Below the pieces are notes generated by a model. It was not told the origin of the DNA. It ran no database searches and saw only the letters and a program-made list of their open reading frames with translations. DNA of 64,000 nucleotides, taken from contig CAJNDS010002634.1 in assembly GCA_905221605.1 (NCBI GenBank), forward strand, positions 620,001 through 684,000, read 5' to 3'. The number at the start of each line of letters is the position of its first letter. The stretch's first letter is position 1. The stretch comes from Symbiodinium natans (lineage: Eukaryota; Sar; Dinophyceae; Suessiales; Symbiodiniaceae). The position numbers and the translations under genes were made by a program. Below, piece after piece: positions 1 to 9,803 of the stretch.

Positions 1-191
1 CACCCCCACCCACACCCACACACACACTCCACAAACACACACCAACTCACCACGCACACACACACAACACACAGCGCACCACACCACACGCTCCACTCGC
101 ACACACACACACACACACACTCACAGCACACATAAAAAACACACCACACACACGACACAACGCAGACACACACACACACACACAGCACCCG

Positions 192-222
<31 letters not shown>

Positions 223-421
223 CCACCCTACTCAACACACACACCACACACACACCCACACACACAACCGGCACCACACACCCCGTCACCACACCGTGCA
301 CACACCGGCACACACAGGCCGCACACACACCGGTCGATACACACCTGCACAACACACCGTCCAAACCCACACCACACCCCTCACACGCACACCACCCGCA
401 CGACACACACCCCACACACCC

Positions 422-465
<44 letters not shown>

Positions 466-800
466 CTACCACTCCCGCACTCCACCAGCTCACGCAACCC
501 ACACCCACACACAACACACACCATTCACACAGACTACTCCACTACACGCACACAGACTCACACACACTCACACACCTCACACACACTCAACACACTCAAA
601 ACACTCAGACACACTCATACACCACTCAGACCACACGCATACACAACTCATACACTCTACGTCATACACACTCAGCACACTCATACACACGCAGACCCAC
701 GCAGACACACGCATACCAATATAACACTCAGACACACTCAGACAGACATTTCTCATACACACTCATACACACACTCAATACACCCTCATCCACAACACAC
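1..800. repeat. CA-rich low-complexity DNA
   Basis: Degenerate CA/CAC dinucleotide-rich sequence with one long pure CA run near 425-463. Reading frames are open on both strands only because the composition lacks stops; the predicted proteins are CV or TH runs. No gene is supported here. Confidence 0.9.
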
Positions 801-1500
801 GCAGACACACGCAGACACACGCAGACACACGCAGACACACGCAGACACACGCAGACACACGCAGACACACGCAGACACACGCAGACACACGCAGACACAC
901 GCAGACACACGCAGACACACGCAGACACACGCAGACACACGCCGACACACGCAGACACACGCAGACACACGCAGACACACGCAGACACACGCAGACACAC
1001 GCAGACACACGCAGACACACGCAGACACACGCAGACACACGTAGACACACGCAGACACACGCAGACACACGCAGACACACGCAGACACACGCAGACACAC
1101 GCAGACACACGCAGACACACGCAGACACACGCAGACACACGCAGACACACGCAGACACACGCAGACACACGCAGACACACGCAGACACACGCAGACACAC
1201 GCAGACCCACGCAGACACACGCAGACACACGCAGACACACGCAGACACACGCAGACACACGCAGACACACGCAGACACACGCAGACACACGCAGACACAC
1301 GCAGACACACGCAGACACACGCAGACACACGCAGACACACGCAGACACACGCAGACACACGCAGACACCCGCAGACACACGCAGACACACGCAGACACAC
1401 GCAGACACACGCAGACACACGCAGACACACGCAGACACACGCAGACACACGCAGACACACGCAGACACACGCAGACACACGCAGACACACGCAGACACAC
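801..1500. repeat. 10-bp minisatellite, about 70 copies
   Basis: The unit GCAGACACAC is repeated head to tail about 70 times with no length change and only a few single-base variants (near 943, 1042, 1207 and 1369). Because 10 is not a multiple of 3, one repeat gives long open frames in several registers on the minus strand, all made of the same short peptide motif. These are not genes. Confidence 0.97.
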
Positions 1501-1610
1501 CCACACACACCCACACACACCCACACACACCCACACACACCCACACACACCCACACACACCCACACACACCCACACACACCCACACACACGCACACACAC
1601 ACACACACAC
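1501..1610. repeat. CCACACACAC repeat and CA run
   Basis: Nine copies of CCACACACAC follow directly in register from the GCAGACACAC array, then a CA run. It is a derived edge of the same satellite. Confidence 0.92.
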
Positions 1611-1674
1611 CCTTAAGCGCCTTCACAGGGTTCTAGAGCTCCAGAATTTCAGAATTTCAAGGGTTCGGGGGGGA

Positions 1675-1860
1675 AACCGATAGCATAACCCCCGACATCT
1701 GTAGCATAAAAAAGGGCACCTTCAGCATAAGAAAAAGCACCTTCCAGCATAATGGGGGGGGGGGAGCATAATTAAAAAAGTGGCGGAGCATAAGAAAAAA
1801 ATCGCCGGGGCAGACCGCATAAGAAAAAGCGGGGGGAGCATAAGAAAAAAATCGCTGCCC
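1675..1860. repeat. Degenerate AGCATAA(GAAAAA) repeat
   Basis: About eight copies of AGCATAA or GCATAAGAAAAA occur at irregular spacing of 15-30 bases, separated by G-rich or A-rich spacers. No inverted repeat or coding frame is evident. The function is unknown. Confidence 0.7.
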
Positions 1861-1895
1861 ATATCATATCCTATGGAATTTCGTATGTTTAATCT

Positions 1896-1948
1896 TGCTG
1901 TTATTTGGGACGTTCCCCCCTATATATACGAACAGTCCTGAATAGGAA
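1896..1948 (+). mobile_element. F2 element, 5' half only
   Basis: It begins TTGGGACGTTCCCCCC and continues into ACAGTCCTGAATAGG, matching the left arm of the F2 inverted-repeat family. The right arm is missing and CCCTAAA-type repeat follows immediately. Confidence 0.65.
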
Positions 1949-2111
1949 CCCCAAACCCCTAAACCCTCAACCCCTAAACTCTAAGCCCCTAAACCCTAAA
2001 CCCCAGAAGCCCTTACTTTTATTCCCATGAACCCCATAAGCCACTAAACCCTAAACCCCAGAAGCCCTTACTGTTATTCCCACTGGTTTCTGTTTCAAGT
2101 GCTCCGCTCAG

Positions 2112-2190
2112 GTTTGGGCAGTCATCCTCGGGGGCTCCCTGATCTTGAGCTTCTTCGCGGGCTACGGCATGTTCGCGCGGCCCTCGGAGA
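2112..2190 (+). CDS. Exon of a membrane protein
   Basis: It follows a CAG acceptor at 2109-2111. The frame reads a hydrophobic segment (VILGGSLILSFFAGYGMF) followed by a polar ARPSE, which looks like one transmembrane helix of a multi-pass protein such as a transporter. It runs straight into an ATT/ACT trinucleotide satellite; a GA-type donor after CCCTCG is possible. The partner exons were not identified, so the family is not assigned. Confidence 0.5.
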
Positions 2191-2450
2191 TTATTATTAT
2201 TATTACTATTATTTTTGCTATGACTATGACTATTACTATTACTATTGCTATTACTATTGCTATTGCTATTACTATTGCTATTACCATTACTATTACCATT
2301 ACTATTACTATTACTGTTACTGTTACTTTTACTGTTACTGTTACTATTACATTACTGCACTATTACGATTACTATTATTATTGCTATTAATTATTATGAT
2401 TACGATGACGATTTTTATTGTGATTTTTATTCTTGTTCTTATTCTCATCT
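2191..2450. repeat. ATT/ACT/GCT trinucleotide satellite
   Basis: About 250 bases of ATT, ACT, GCT and GTT triplets. Every frame is open and encodes homopolymer-like I/T, Y or L runs. This is low complexity and not a gene. Confidence 0.93.
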
Positions 2451-2610
2451 TACGATGCCAACTATTACAGATATGTATATACATATATTATGTTTGTGTT
2501 TGTTTTTGTTCTTTTTTCTTCGGAGGGGATGTGTGGAGGGTTGTTGTTAGGGTTTAGGTTCAGTTCCCGCCCAAGAACAACAAAGGTTTCGAGGACTTTT
2601 CGGGCTGCAG

Positions 2611-2667
2611 GGTCGAAGGAGGGTTTGGGGCTCAGGGGATTCCTGGAGGACGTTTGGGACCAAATGG
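2611..2667 (+). CDS. Small exon, GT-AG bounded
   Basis: A CAG acceptor ends at 2610 and a GT donor starts at 2668. The 57 bases read SKEGLGLRGFLEDVWDQM in frame. The downstream intron begins directly with GTTTAGGG repeats, which shows telomere-like repeat acting as intron filler. The function is unknown. Confidence 0.55.
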
Positions 2668-2693
2668 GTTTAGGGTTTAGGGTTTAGGGTTTA

Positions 2694-2757
2694 GGGTTTA
2701 GCAGGTTTAGCAGGTTTAGCAGGTTTAGCAGGTTTAGCAGGTTTAGCAGGTTTATGG
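2694..2757. repeat. GGTTTAGCA 9-bp tandem repeat
   Basis: About six tandem copies of a 9-base variant of the telomere-like unit follow four TTTAGGG units directly. It is one of several derived units (8-10 bases) in the window. Confidence 0.85.
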
Positions 2758-2833
2758 TTCATATGCCTTAGTAGGGATTGCCGTCGAGGCTTAACAAACA
2801 TGTGGTAGGCCCGGGCACACGCTGTTCCCTCAG

Positions 2834-2965
2834 TCTGGATACTGTGGGATTCATGCCGCCACCTGAATATATTGGACCTTCCCAAGCAACCCCAACAGTT
2901 ACGAGCGGAATCGACCGGAACAAGGGTTTGCTCAGAGCAAAGCATTTGAAAATCCCTACACCCCT
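2834..2965 (+). CDS. Exon, unknown protein
   Basis: After a CAG acceptor at 2831-2833 the frame is open with ordinary protein composition: DTVGFMPPPEYIGPSQATPT, then a segment with GIDRNKGLLRAKHLK. The 3' border is unclear; it runs towards a TA microsatellite at about 2970. No domain is recognised. Confidence 0.5.
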
Positions 2966-3108
2966 AAACGCAGATATATATATATATTATAGAGAGAGAG
3001 AGTAGCCTTTACACCCTAAGAAAGGGAAAGTGTACCATAATCATTGGGCTATTTTTTGAAGTACAGTGCCACACTGGGAAAACCCTATATAAGCCCCAAA
3101 CGCCAAAC

Positions 3109-3212
3109 ACCGTGGCTAGATACAAGCCCGCCGTTAAACTGTACGAAGCCCAGACCCGACTGCAGGAGATGTTTCTGCACTCCCCGGCCATCCGCCACCT
3201 GCACATGGTCAG
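3109..3212 (+). CDS. Exon, unknown helical protein
   Basis: The frame reads TVARYKPAVKLYEAQTRL followed by QEMFLHSPAIRHLHMVRP, an amphipathic helical pattern. The upstream bases 3010-3108 resemble a short inverted-repeat element (AGAAAGGG ... arms). The frame stays open beyond 3212, but the sequence then turns into element-like DNA. The function is unknown. Confidence 0.5.
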
Positions 3213-3911
3213 GCCCCTAACATTTTTGCCCCTTGTTCGGGGCTTCGGATGGTTGAGGGTACCCCCAATCCATGCGCGGCTGTACTATGAAAGAAGGGCT
3301 CCACAAGAAACCAGAGCAAAAGAGAACGGCCACTACAAGCCCCTCCCGACCCTCTCTAATCTGTTGCCCTTTTTCCGTTTGCCTTAAATATAAAGTCTGC
3401 TTTCTAGAAGTGAGCAGAAAACCCACAGCCCCAAACACTGTGGCTTCAAAGAAGTGTTTGAGAGAACATTGTGAGCTGTGCGGCAACCGTTAGGCAACCG
3501 TTGTGCTAGGGTTTAGGGTCGAGGAGGTTAGTTAAGGGTGAAGGGGGGTTTCGAGTCTGGGCTCAAAAAGGGGGAGGGTTAAGGTGGTTTAGGATTCCGA
3601 GACTTTAGGGGGCCAGGTGAGGCTAGTTGAGTATCTTTGGGCTTCTCTAGCGCGAGTCAGAATCGTCGGATTTACGGGGTTTAGGAATCTTGGTTTGTTT
3701 TGTGCGGGTCTTTTTTTGGACTTAAAAGGCTTCTCAAGGCTTAGGGGCTTGGGGGGATCGCTCTTCCTCTGCCATCTGGGGCCCTCCCTGACACGCCTGA
3801 CTTCCGAGCTTCACCAGATGTGGGAGCCTAAACCCTAAACCCTAAACCCAAACCCCGCAGCCAAGGCTACAGTTCAAGTCTGTGGGCTTGAAGGTGAACC
3901 CTATGATACCA

Positions 3912-4026
3912 TGTGGGGGTTACGAAAAAAACGGGGGGGGGGGGGTGGGGGGGCCCCCAATATAGATTCCCAAATAGTAGGATCCCTTCTAGTAAGCAAC
4001 AAGGTAGCCCCGAATTTCGGACGTCC
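3912..4026. mobile_element. F6 inverted-repeat element
   Basis: The left arm GGGGTTACGAAAAAAACGGG and the right arm CCCCGAATTTCGGACG pair imperfectly, with a core AATAGTAGGATCCCTTCTAGT shared in part with the copy at 37628. A poly-G tract lies inside the left arm. Confidence 0.65.
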
Positions 4027-4261
4027 CCCCCATGTCCCAAAACCCCCAGTTTGCCCCGCGCCTCATTTCCTACAAAGAACTTGCAAGATCTTGCCTCTGA
4101 GAGTTCAAAAGCCCTCAAGAGCCACAGCTCCCCCAGGGGTTTCGGGTTTAGGGTTTAGGGTGCAGGGTGCAGCGTTCAGGTTGCAAGGTTCAGGGTTCAG
4201 GGTTCAGGGTTTAGGGTTTAGGGTTTAGGGTGCAGGGTTTCGGGTTTAGGGTTTAGGGTTT

Positions 4262-4350
4262 GGCCTCCGAGGCTCTCCGGTACTACCACACGGCTGGGAA
4301 GGCGGAGCTTGGGCTTGTGCCTAGAGTAACTTTACCCTTAGAAAAAAACG
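4262..4350 (+). CDS. Exon-like segment
   Basis: Directly after TTTAGGG repeats the frame reads ASEALRYYHTAGKAELGLVP, which could be a helical repeat of TPR type. No donor is certain. Telomere-like repeats resume at about 4351. Confidence 0.4.
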
Positions 4351-4569
4351 GGTTTAGGGTTTAGGGTTTAGGGAAGTGCAGCTTCGGCGTATGTAGCCTC
4401 TTTGGAAGGTACAAGGTTGCTCCAGGTAGGGCTTCTGGGGCGAGACCTAAACCCTAAACCCTAAACCCTAAACCCTAAACCCTAAACCCTAACCCTAAAC
4501 CCTAAACCCTAAACCCTAAACCCTAAACCCTGGGGTTTAGGGGATTCGGGTGCGTAAGCCTTGGTGCAG

Positions 4570-4645
4570 TCTCTATGCCACCAGCGCAGCTTATCAGGCC
4601 CCGAGCCTTGTCTACGTCACCGATGGTGGCGTGCAGGAGATGATT
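4570..4645 (+). CDS. Exon-like segment
   Basis: After a GCAG acceptor at 4566-4569 the frame reads LYATSAAYQAPSLVYVTDGG then VQEMI, a helical-repeat-like pattern (HEAT/ARM type possible). TTTAGGG repeat follows at once. The assignment is tentative. Confidence 0.4.
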
Positions 4646-4923
4646 AGGGTTTGGGGTTTAGGGTTTAGGGTTTAGGGTTTAGGGTTTGGGGTTTGGGGTT
4701 TAGGGTTTAGGGTTTGGGGTTCCCAAAGCCTAAAAGACAGTAATGCCCTTATCGCCCTTGAAGGGATTGTTTTTCATGTTTTGTTGGGGGGTTCTTTAGC
4801 AACAAGAGTCATCGTTCTTTCTAGTTCCTCGTTTTTGTTACTACGCGACGAGGGCTGTGAGGCGATCGTAGAGGTGCCAGTGTGAGCATGACGGCATCCT
4901 TCAATCCTCCTTAAAATATGCTG

Positions 4924-5010
4924 ATTGGGATGTTCCGTCTTATACTAACAGTGCTGAATAGGGATTCTAGTACCCCCTACTACAAAAAACCCTATCAAGG
5001 ACTGTTAGCA
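4924..5010. mobile_element. F2 inverted-repeat element, decayed
   Basis: The left arm TTGGGATGTTCCGTCTTATA and internal ACAGTGCTGAATAGGGATT are F2; the right arm survives as AAGGACTGTTAG, after which the end is lost. Confidence 0.7.
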
Positions 5011-5208
5011 ACATGTGCTTTTTTTTCGGGAGTGCTGGAATAAGTCAAGGCATGAACGGGCCATCTTGGATGTTGGTGAGTTTTACAGGTCAGGTCAGCA
5101 CGCAGTTTCTCTATAAGGGCTCATACAGATATTTTGCGATTCAAGGTAGCTCATGTTCCGGAATTCCTATCTAAACCCTCAACATATTCTTGGAGGGAGA
5201 CTTGCAGC

Positions 5209-5258
5209 ATTCCTTTGCCACGTGGTAGCTCCTGCCACGGAGACCGAAGACCAGCCCA
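5209..5258 (+). CDS. Small exon
   Basis: After CTTGCAG the frame reads FLCHVVAPATETEDQP and ends at telomere-like repeats. There is no further context for a function. Confidence 0.4.
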
Positions 5259-5325
5259 AAACCCTAAACCCCAAGCCCTGAGCCCTAAGCCCTAAACCCT
5301 ACCCCAAATTGTTTCCGAAAGCTGC

Positions 5326-5391
5326 GCGAGCAGACCCTGCTGCGAGACCTCAAGCTTGCACCTCCATCCGAGATGCTCCCCTCCCACCCAT
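5326..5391 (+). CDS. Possible terminal exon
   Basis: The frame KLREQTLLRDLKLAPPSEML ends at a TGA after PSHP. The hydrophilic, helix-like composition suggests a C-terminal coding exon. The acceptor is not clear. Confidence 0.35.
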
Positions 5392-5409
5392 GAGAAAACC
5401 AAATGAACC

Positions 5410-5506
5410 CTAAGTGGGCTTATGGTTCTTATGTACCCTAGCGAGGGAGTTTGAGTGGTACATAGTGGTACAAGGTATATGAAGCCAATTTTCAGGGGTC
5501 ACCAAG
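5410..5506. mobile_element. F4 element
   Basis: It shares TTATGGTTCTTATGTACC, a GTGGTACA(A)GGTATATG core and a CAATTTTCAGGGGTCACCAA right side with the copies at 56010 and 62284. An exon-like segment follows at 5507-5575 (SLKPEACECLIRLGLQ). Confidence 0.6.
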
Positions 5507-5581
5507 GACAGCTTGAAGCCCGAAGCCTGCGAGTGCTTGATTCGCCTGGGCTTGCAGAGTGTTGTTCTTAGACCTACGATT

Positions 5582-5684
5582 GAAAGGGTTTAGGGTTAGG
5601 GTTTAGGGTTTAGGGTTTAGGGTTTGGGGTTTAGGGTTTAGGGTTTAGGGTTTAGGGTTTAGGGTTTAGGGTTTAGTAGGGTTT
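5582..5684. repeat. TTTAGGG block, about 14 units
   Basis: A tandem TTTAGGG array with a few single-base variants. It is internal to the window and flanked by exon-like sequence and elements, so it is not a chromosome end. Confidence 0.95.
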
Positions 5685-5805
5685 AGTCCTAAAGTGCCAC
5701 ATGACTTTGTGGAGTCGAAGCTGGCTTGACTAGGATGCCGGCAGTCCCTGCCTAAGCAACCCTCTCTTGTCCGCAGGTAGTCATAACCAGTGCGTGAAGG
5801 GAGAC

Positions 5806-5951
5806 CTACTTGGAGGTTCATGGTACTTATAACCCAATTGTAAGTGTACTTATAACCCACTTATCAGCCCCTTAAGTGCCCTGACATGGTTATGATTGGG
5901 CTTTTAGCACAGTGAGTTAATATTGGGATGTCAAGTACCATGAACCTCCAA
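5806..5951. mobile_element. F3 element (TA target, long TIR)
   Basis: Near-perfect terminal inverted repeats: CTTGGAGGTTCATGGTACTT on the left and AAGTACCATGAACCTCCAAG on the right, with TA on both outer sides. The interior alternates ATAACCCA and GGGCTTTT motifs. A TA duplication suggests a Tc1/mariner-type non-autonomous element. Excision at TA joins Cys-containing flanking frames (SHNQCVKGDL and SQSHCRIAPACC), so it may lie in coding sequence. Confidence 0.8.
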
Positions 5952-6509
5952 GTAAGCCAATCGCACTGCAGGATTGCACCGGCGTGTTGCAGTTACTGCG
6001 CCGGCGGAGCGCCAAGCACTCAGCATTTTAGGGTTTAGAATGAGCCATGCCTGTGTCAGCCATGAAGGAAAGGGTCGAGGTCAAATGACTGGGGTTTAGG
6101 GTTTAGGGTTTAGGGTTTAGGGTTTAGGGTTTAGGGTGTCCCTTCCCCCCCAGATATGTCCTATAGGGCGCCAGAAACTTTAACCCCTGATATTGATCTA
6201 CGTCCGATTATAAGTGCCAAGCTCAAACCCCCCTGCAGGCTGTATAGACCCTATAGCATATAATCCCCGTAAACCTATAATGACATGATACAAGCTGTGT
6301 CAACCCCATTTTAAGCCCCATATAGCATAAGCCCTAGAAACCCCTATACAAGCGAAACCCCCAAACCCTAAAGCCTAAACCCTAACTTTATCCTTGAGAC
6401 GCGGGTGGCAAAAACACAAACCTGAACCTTCATCCAAAACCAACCTGAAACCTCGAATTCCTAAATCCCGCATCCACTCCACAGGTGGGCAAAGGGGAGG
6501 ACCACCCCT

Positions 6510-6510
<1 letters not shown>

Positions 6511-6542
<32 letters not shown>
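6511..6542. repeat. CA microsatellite
   Basis: About 15 CA units upstream of the secreted-protein gene. It encodes a His-Thr run in the upstream extension of that frame, which supports choosing a start codon further downstream. Confidence 0.9.
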
Positions 6543-6543
<1 letters not shown>

Positions 6544-6643
6544 GCCGGGCGGGGGAGGGGGACCGCGGACCATGCTGACATGGGCTCAAAGGCTACACAA
6601 GCCCATTGCATCTTGCAAAAGCACAACTTCCCCTTGGTCTGCC

Positions 6644-7210
6644 ATGTCCTTGGTCGCCATGCTGCTCCTGCGCTGCATCTTTGCGCTGCTGCTCCCCATG
6701 GCTGCAGCGTTGCGCGAGCAACCATCGGCCTCTCGCACCGGCGAGGCCGGTTTTCAGACGGCCAGCGGGTTGGAGCCGGACTCTGACGAGATTGTGAAGA
6801 AGGGTGCCTGGAAGTATGAGGACGCTGAGGCGAACTTTGCCTGGTTGAAGCCTGCCATCAAGGAGTGCTACACCAAGCACACGTGGACCGGCATGGACGG
6901 CGGCGCGAACGCGAACTATCAGCTGATGGCCATGTGTATCAAGGAAGAGTGCAACTATATCCCCCTTGGGAATTATTTTTGTTTATATAAAACCCAAGAG
7001 GGATACGAACAATACTATTGTTATTAAGGTTCTAAGGGGAGTATAGGCAAGAAGAACTGGTCTGGCCCCAGCCATGCCAGCAACGAAGTCACCATCGAGT
7101 CGGTCGAAGCAAGTTGGGGAAGCACCTTTGTTGAGCCTTTCCAAGACTACGCCCACTTGTGGCTGGGCTACAAGGGCCTCAGCATTGGCCTCATTCGCTA
7201 CGCGAAGTAG
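6644..7210 (+). CDS. Secreted protein, two exons split by an F1 introner
   Basis: Exon 1 is 6644-6950 and exon 2 is 7047-7210, giving 156 residues. The ATG at 6644 is preferred because it begins a typical signal peptide (MSLVAMLLLRCIFALLLPMA); an ATG at 6572 would add 24 residues in front of it. The mature part is polar with KECYTKHTW and a CIKEEC motif at the splice junction, then a Trp/Tyr-rich C-terminus ending at TAG. The intron begins GC, ends AG and rejoins the split Cys codon in frame. No family is recognised; an extracellular or lumenal role is inferred from the signal peptide only. A trans-splice acceptor could be the CCACAG at about 6479-6484. Confidence 0.72.
6951..7046 (+). mobile_element. 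F1 introner (GC-AG intron)
   Basis: A 96-base inverted-repeat element: left CTATATCCCCCTTGGG, right TTCTAAGGGGAGTATAG. The flanks carry the direct repeat GCAA (6951-6954 and 7047-7050). The left GCAA supplies the GC donor and the element's last two bases supply the AG acceptor. Removing it restores the secreted-protein frame exactly. The translated element has no protein character. Confidence 0.85.
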
Positions 7211-7369
7211 CCTCCAGCAGACGCCGTTCTTGCATTCGCCATGCGTCGAAAGTCTTGCTGCGCACGCCTGCCGAGCTACCTCTCAAAGTAGATAAGTTAG
7301 CCCAGGGTGTCTGCAAGGAGCTCCGGCATTGCATGTGGGGTCCGGCAAAAATTGGTATGTCTATAAATA

Positions 7370-7480
7370 TAAATATTAAAAAGTAAGAAACAAGCACACA
7401 CACACAAACAAATATACATATACATATATATATATATATATATATACAAATATACGTAAGATATAAATATAAATATAGCT
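7370..7480. repeat. AT-rich microsatellite stretch
   Basis: TATA and AAATAT runs with an ACACAC patch. This is a non-coding spacer downstream of the secreted-protein gene. Confidence 0.85.
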
Positions 7481-7524
7481 TGAATTTGTGTGTTGCAATA
7501 AAGGCCGGAAACGCACAGGGGCCT

Positions 7525-7650
7525 TCAGCATCTGGGGTCCTCTTGCTGCGGTTTGCCCAGGCGCAGATTCTCTTGGCCCTCGCAGCATCAGACCCCGACG
7601 ACGAGCTTTCCGTTCTGAGGCCGGCTTGGAGGTCCAGGATACTTGGGGCT
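7525..7650 (+). CDS. Exon-like segment
   Basis: The frame reads SASGVLLLRFAQAQILLALA followed by ASDPDDELSVLRP, GC-rich with a helical pattern. A CAG acceptor lies at 7528-7530. It ends near a partial F6 element (7652-7725, beginning CCGAAACTAGGG). The function is unknown. Confidence 0.42.
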
Positions 7651-7857
7651 TTCCGAAACTAGGGTTCACTTTTGGGGGGTTCCTATAATGAGGACGATAC
7701 TATTTTGGGGTATTTCAGGGTACCCCCCCCCCCCCATTTTTGGAAATACCCACATATTTTACCCCAATTCTAGCTGTGCTTACGACCCCCCCAAAGTCCC
7801 CCGAGTCCTCTAAGTAGATGATAAGTGCCCTAAACCTAAAACTCCAAACCCCGAACC

Positions 7858-7904
7858 CGAATTGGACTTATAATTGGGGGTCATAAGTACCCATGAACCT
7901 CCAA
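7858..7904. mobile_element. F3 element, right half
   Basis: ATAATTGGGGGTCATAAGTA then CCATGAACCTCCAAG followed by TA matches the right arm of F3. The left arm was not found next to it. Confidence 0.6.
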
Positions 7905-8091
7905 GTAAGTCTTTGGGTTGGTGAGGCAGTTAGCCGTTACTTCTCCGAGGGAAGCTGGGCTAAACCCTACACTCTGAACTCTAAACCCTAAACCCTAAAC
8001 CCCAAACCCTAAACCCCGAACAGAATCCTTGCCTGCTTCAGCGCGTGGAAACCCTAAACCCGAAACCCCAACCCAAACCCTAAACCCCAAA

Positions 8092-8178
8092 CCCTAAACC
8101 CTAAACCCTAAACCCTAAACCCTAAACCCTAAACCCTAAACCCTAAACCCTAAACCCTAAACCCTAAACCCTAAACCC
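8092..8178. repeat. CCCTAAA block, about 12 units
   Basis: A nearly perfect array of CCCTAAA, in the orientation opposite to the 5582 block. It is intron or spacer filler. Confidence 0.95.
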
Positions 8179-8208
8179 TTAACTAAACAGTGAACTCAAA
8201 GCCTTGTC

Positions 8209-8467
8209 AGTCCTGTGCAATGCCATGGGTGCTCATTTGGACAGTTCTGGTTCTTTTGCTTGGCTTCGAAAGGGGTGGAGGGTTGAGGGTTTAGGGTTTA
8301 GGGCTCAGTTTGTTGGTCTCAGAGATATTGAAATATATTCACATATACATATACATATGTGTGAGTTTACTTGTGTGTTTTTTGGGCAGCCGAACAAGGG
8401 ACCCCAATTTGAGGAACTGACCGTCGTAGGTTCGCGAGCCTCGCACAGTTCAGTTGAGAGTTCATAG
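8209..8467 (+). CDS. Two exon-like segments, second ends in stop
   Basis: Segment 1 (about 8209-8275, after TTGTCAG) reads LCNAMGAHLDSSGSFAWLRK. Segment 2 (about 8392-8467, after GGGCAG) reads PNKGPQFEELTVVGSRASHS and ends at TAG, so it looks like a C-terminal exon. Between them are TTTAGGG repeats and a TA/CA microsatellite, consistent with one intron. The joining phase was not resolved. Confidence 0.42.
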
Positions 8468-8663
8468 AGGTCCACGCCTCGGCACCCTTTGTCCGGAGAT
8501 GATTCAGGGCTGCAGATGCCCTAAGCCCTAAACCCTTAAACCCTAAATAAACCCTGAACCTTTCCCCTGAACCCTTAACCCTAAACCCTAACCCTAAACA
8601 CTAACAGGTTTTTGGGATCGTCCGGATTTTTGGAACAACCCCCCTCCATGGCCCAACTGCAGG

Positions 8664-8735
8664 GAGACCATGCAGCTGGCTGTGGCCCAAGGCTACGCGC
8701 CCACAGCTCAGCGTTGCGTCAGGGTTTAGGGTTTA
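8664..8735 (+). CDS. Ankyrin-like exon fragment
   Basis: After CTGCAG the frame reads ETMQLAVAQGYAPTAQRCV, which resembles the LHxAAxxGx helix of an ankyrin repeat. It is bounded downstream by TTTAGGG repeats. It is isolated, so it could be a decayed copy. Confidence 0.4.
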
Positions 8736-8955
8736 GGGTTTAGGGTTTAGGGTCAGCCCGAATGTATACAGCTCCCTTGACTCCATTGACAGGGCCCTGA
8801 AACCCTGAACCCCCTAAACCATCCTAAACCCAAAACTTAAACCCCTAGACCCTGAACCCTGAACCCTATAAAGCTTTCAGTGCTTTATGTTTCAATCTTT
8901 TGGGGGTTCAAAAGCCCTCGTAAGGTGTAGAAACCGAGGTCCTTTTACGATCCCT

Positions 8956-9170
8956 TGGATCCTCGGCGCGATCCCACCTTTGCCTGCATCTCAGAAGGTG
9001 TAGGGTTTTTGGTAGTGGTTGGGATGTTCCCCCTTATACTGGCAGTCCTTGATAGGGATTATAGAACTCGCACATTAAGGCCTGTTAGTAGAAGGGGGCA
9101 ACATCCCAAGGTAGAGGGTTCAGTGTTTGGATGTACCTCATCGCTGAAGCCTTGGGGGGCGGGGGGGGGG
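8956..9170 (+). CDS. Exon pair split by an F2 introner
   Basis: Exon 1 (to 9011) reads DPRRDPTFACISEGVGFL and exon 2 (from 9111) reads VEGSVFGCTSSLKPWG; removing 9012-9110 joins them in one frame with GT-AG borders. Exon 2 runs into a poly-G tract at about 9160-9185. No domain is recognised. Confidence 0.55.
9012..9110 (+). mobile_element. F2 introner (GT-AG intron)
   Basis: The element proper is 9019-9109, TTGGGATGTTCCCCCTTATA ... CAACATCCCAA, with flanking 8-base copies GGTAGTGG and GGTAGAGG. The donor GT lies in the left copy; the acceptor AG is the element end plus the first base of the right copy. The 8-base duplication fits a hAT-like transposase footprint. Confidence 0.78.
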
Positions 9171-9781
9171 GGGGGGGGGGGGGGGCTTATTTGAGTACAC
9201 ACCCTGAAACTCAGCCACTCGGGCCACGAAGGGCACCGACATTTTTTTTGGAAACCTCGAGTTTTCAGTCGGAACCCCAAACCCTAAACCCTGAACCCTA
9301 ACCTAATAAACCCTAAACCTTATAAACCCTAACCCTAAACCCTGAACCCTAAACCCTAAACCCTAAACCTTATAAACCCTAACCCTAACCCGAAACACGG
9401 AGAGGCTTCCTCGTCCAAATGGGGCATCCTTGGCATGAGACGGAGGCCTCCAGCTAGGTATGTAGGCCCCGTTTGTTTGTAATACTGCTTTCCCCAAGGC
9501 CTAAACCCTAAACCACCTTATTGGGTGGAAGGGGGTCATACGTAGGATGTTTTTGTCAGGGGGTCTTCGGGTCCATGTTTTTGTCAGGGGGTCTTCGGGT
9601 CCATCCGAGACAAGGTTAAGCTTCAAAGCCGCTTCAATGGCCTTGGGAACATGAGGTCCTGGATGACTTCAAGCTGAACCCGGAGCAGAAACATTTTGCT
9701 CCAGCCTCAGCCGGCCTCAACGGTTGCAGTCGCAGCTTCGGTTGTGTCGGAGTTGTGAGTTTTTCTTCCTTTTTTTCCAAC

Positions 9782-9803
9782 CGGGGGGGGGGGGGGGGGG
9801 GGA
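9782..9803. repeat. Poly-G tract
   Basis: About 20 consecutive G. Similar tracts occur at 9160, 13302, 18379, 18505, 35585, and as poly-C at 19041, 33690, 35341 and 41274. Confidence 0.9.

Noticed and set aside
728..1626. Three overlapping minus-strand ORFs of about 270-290 residues
   Set aside because: They are translations of the GCAGACACAC satellite in three registers; the repeat simply lacks stops.
2099..2557. ORFs through the ATT/ACT tract
   Set aside because: Homopolymer-like products (Y, L or I/T runs). Only the short piece 2112-2190 before the tract has protein character.
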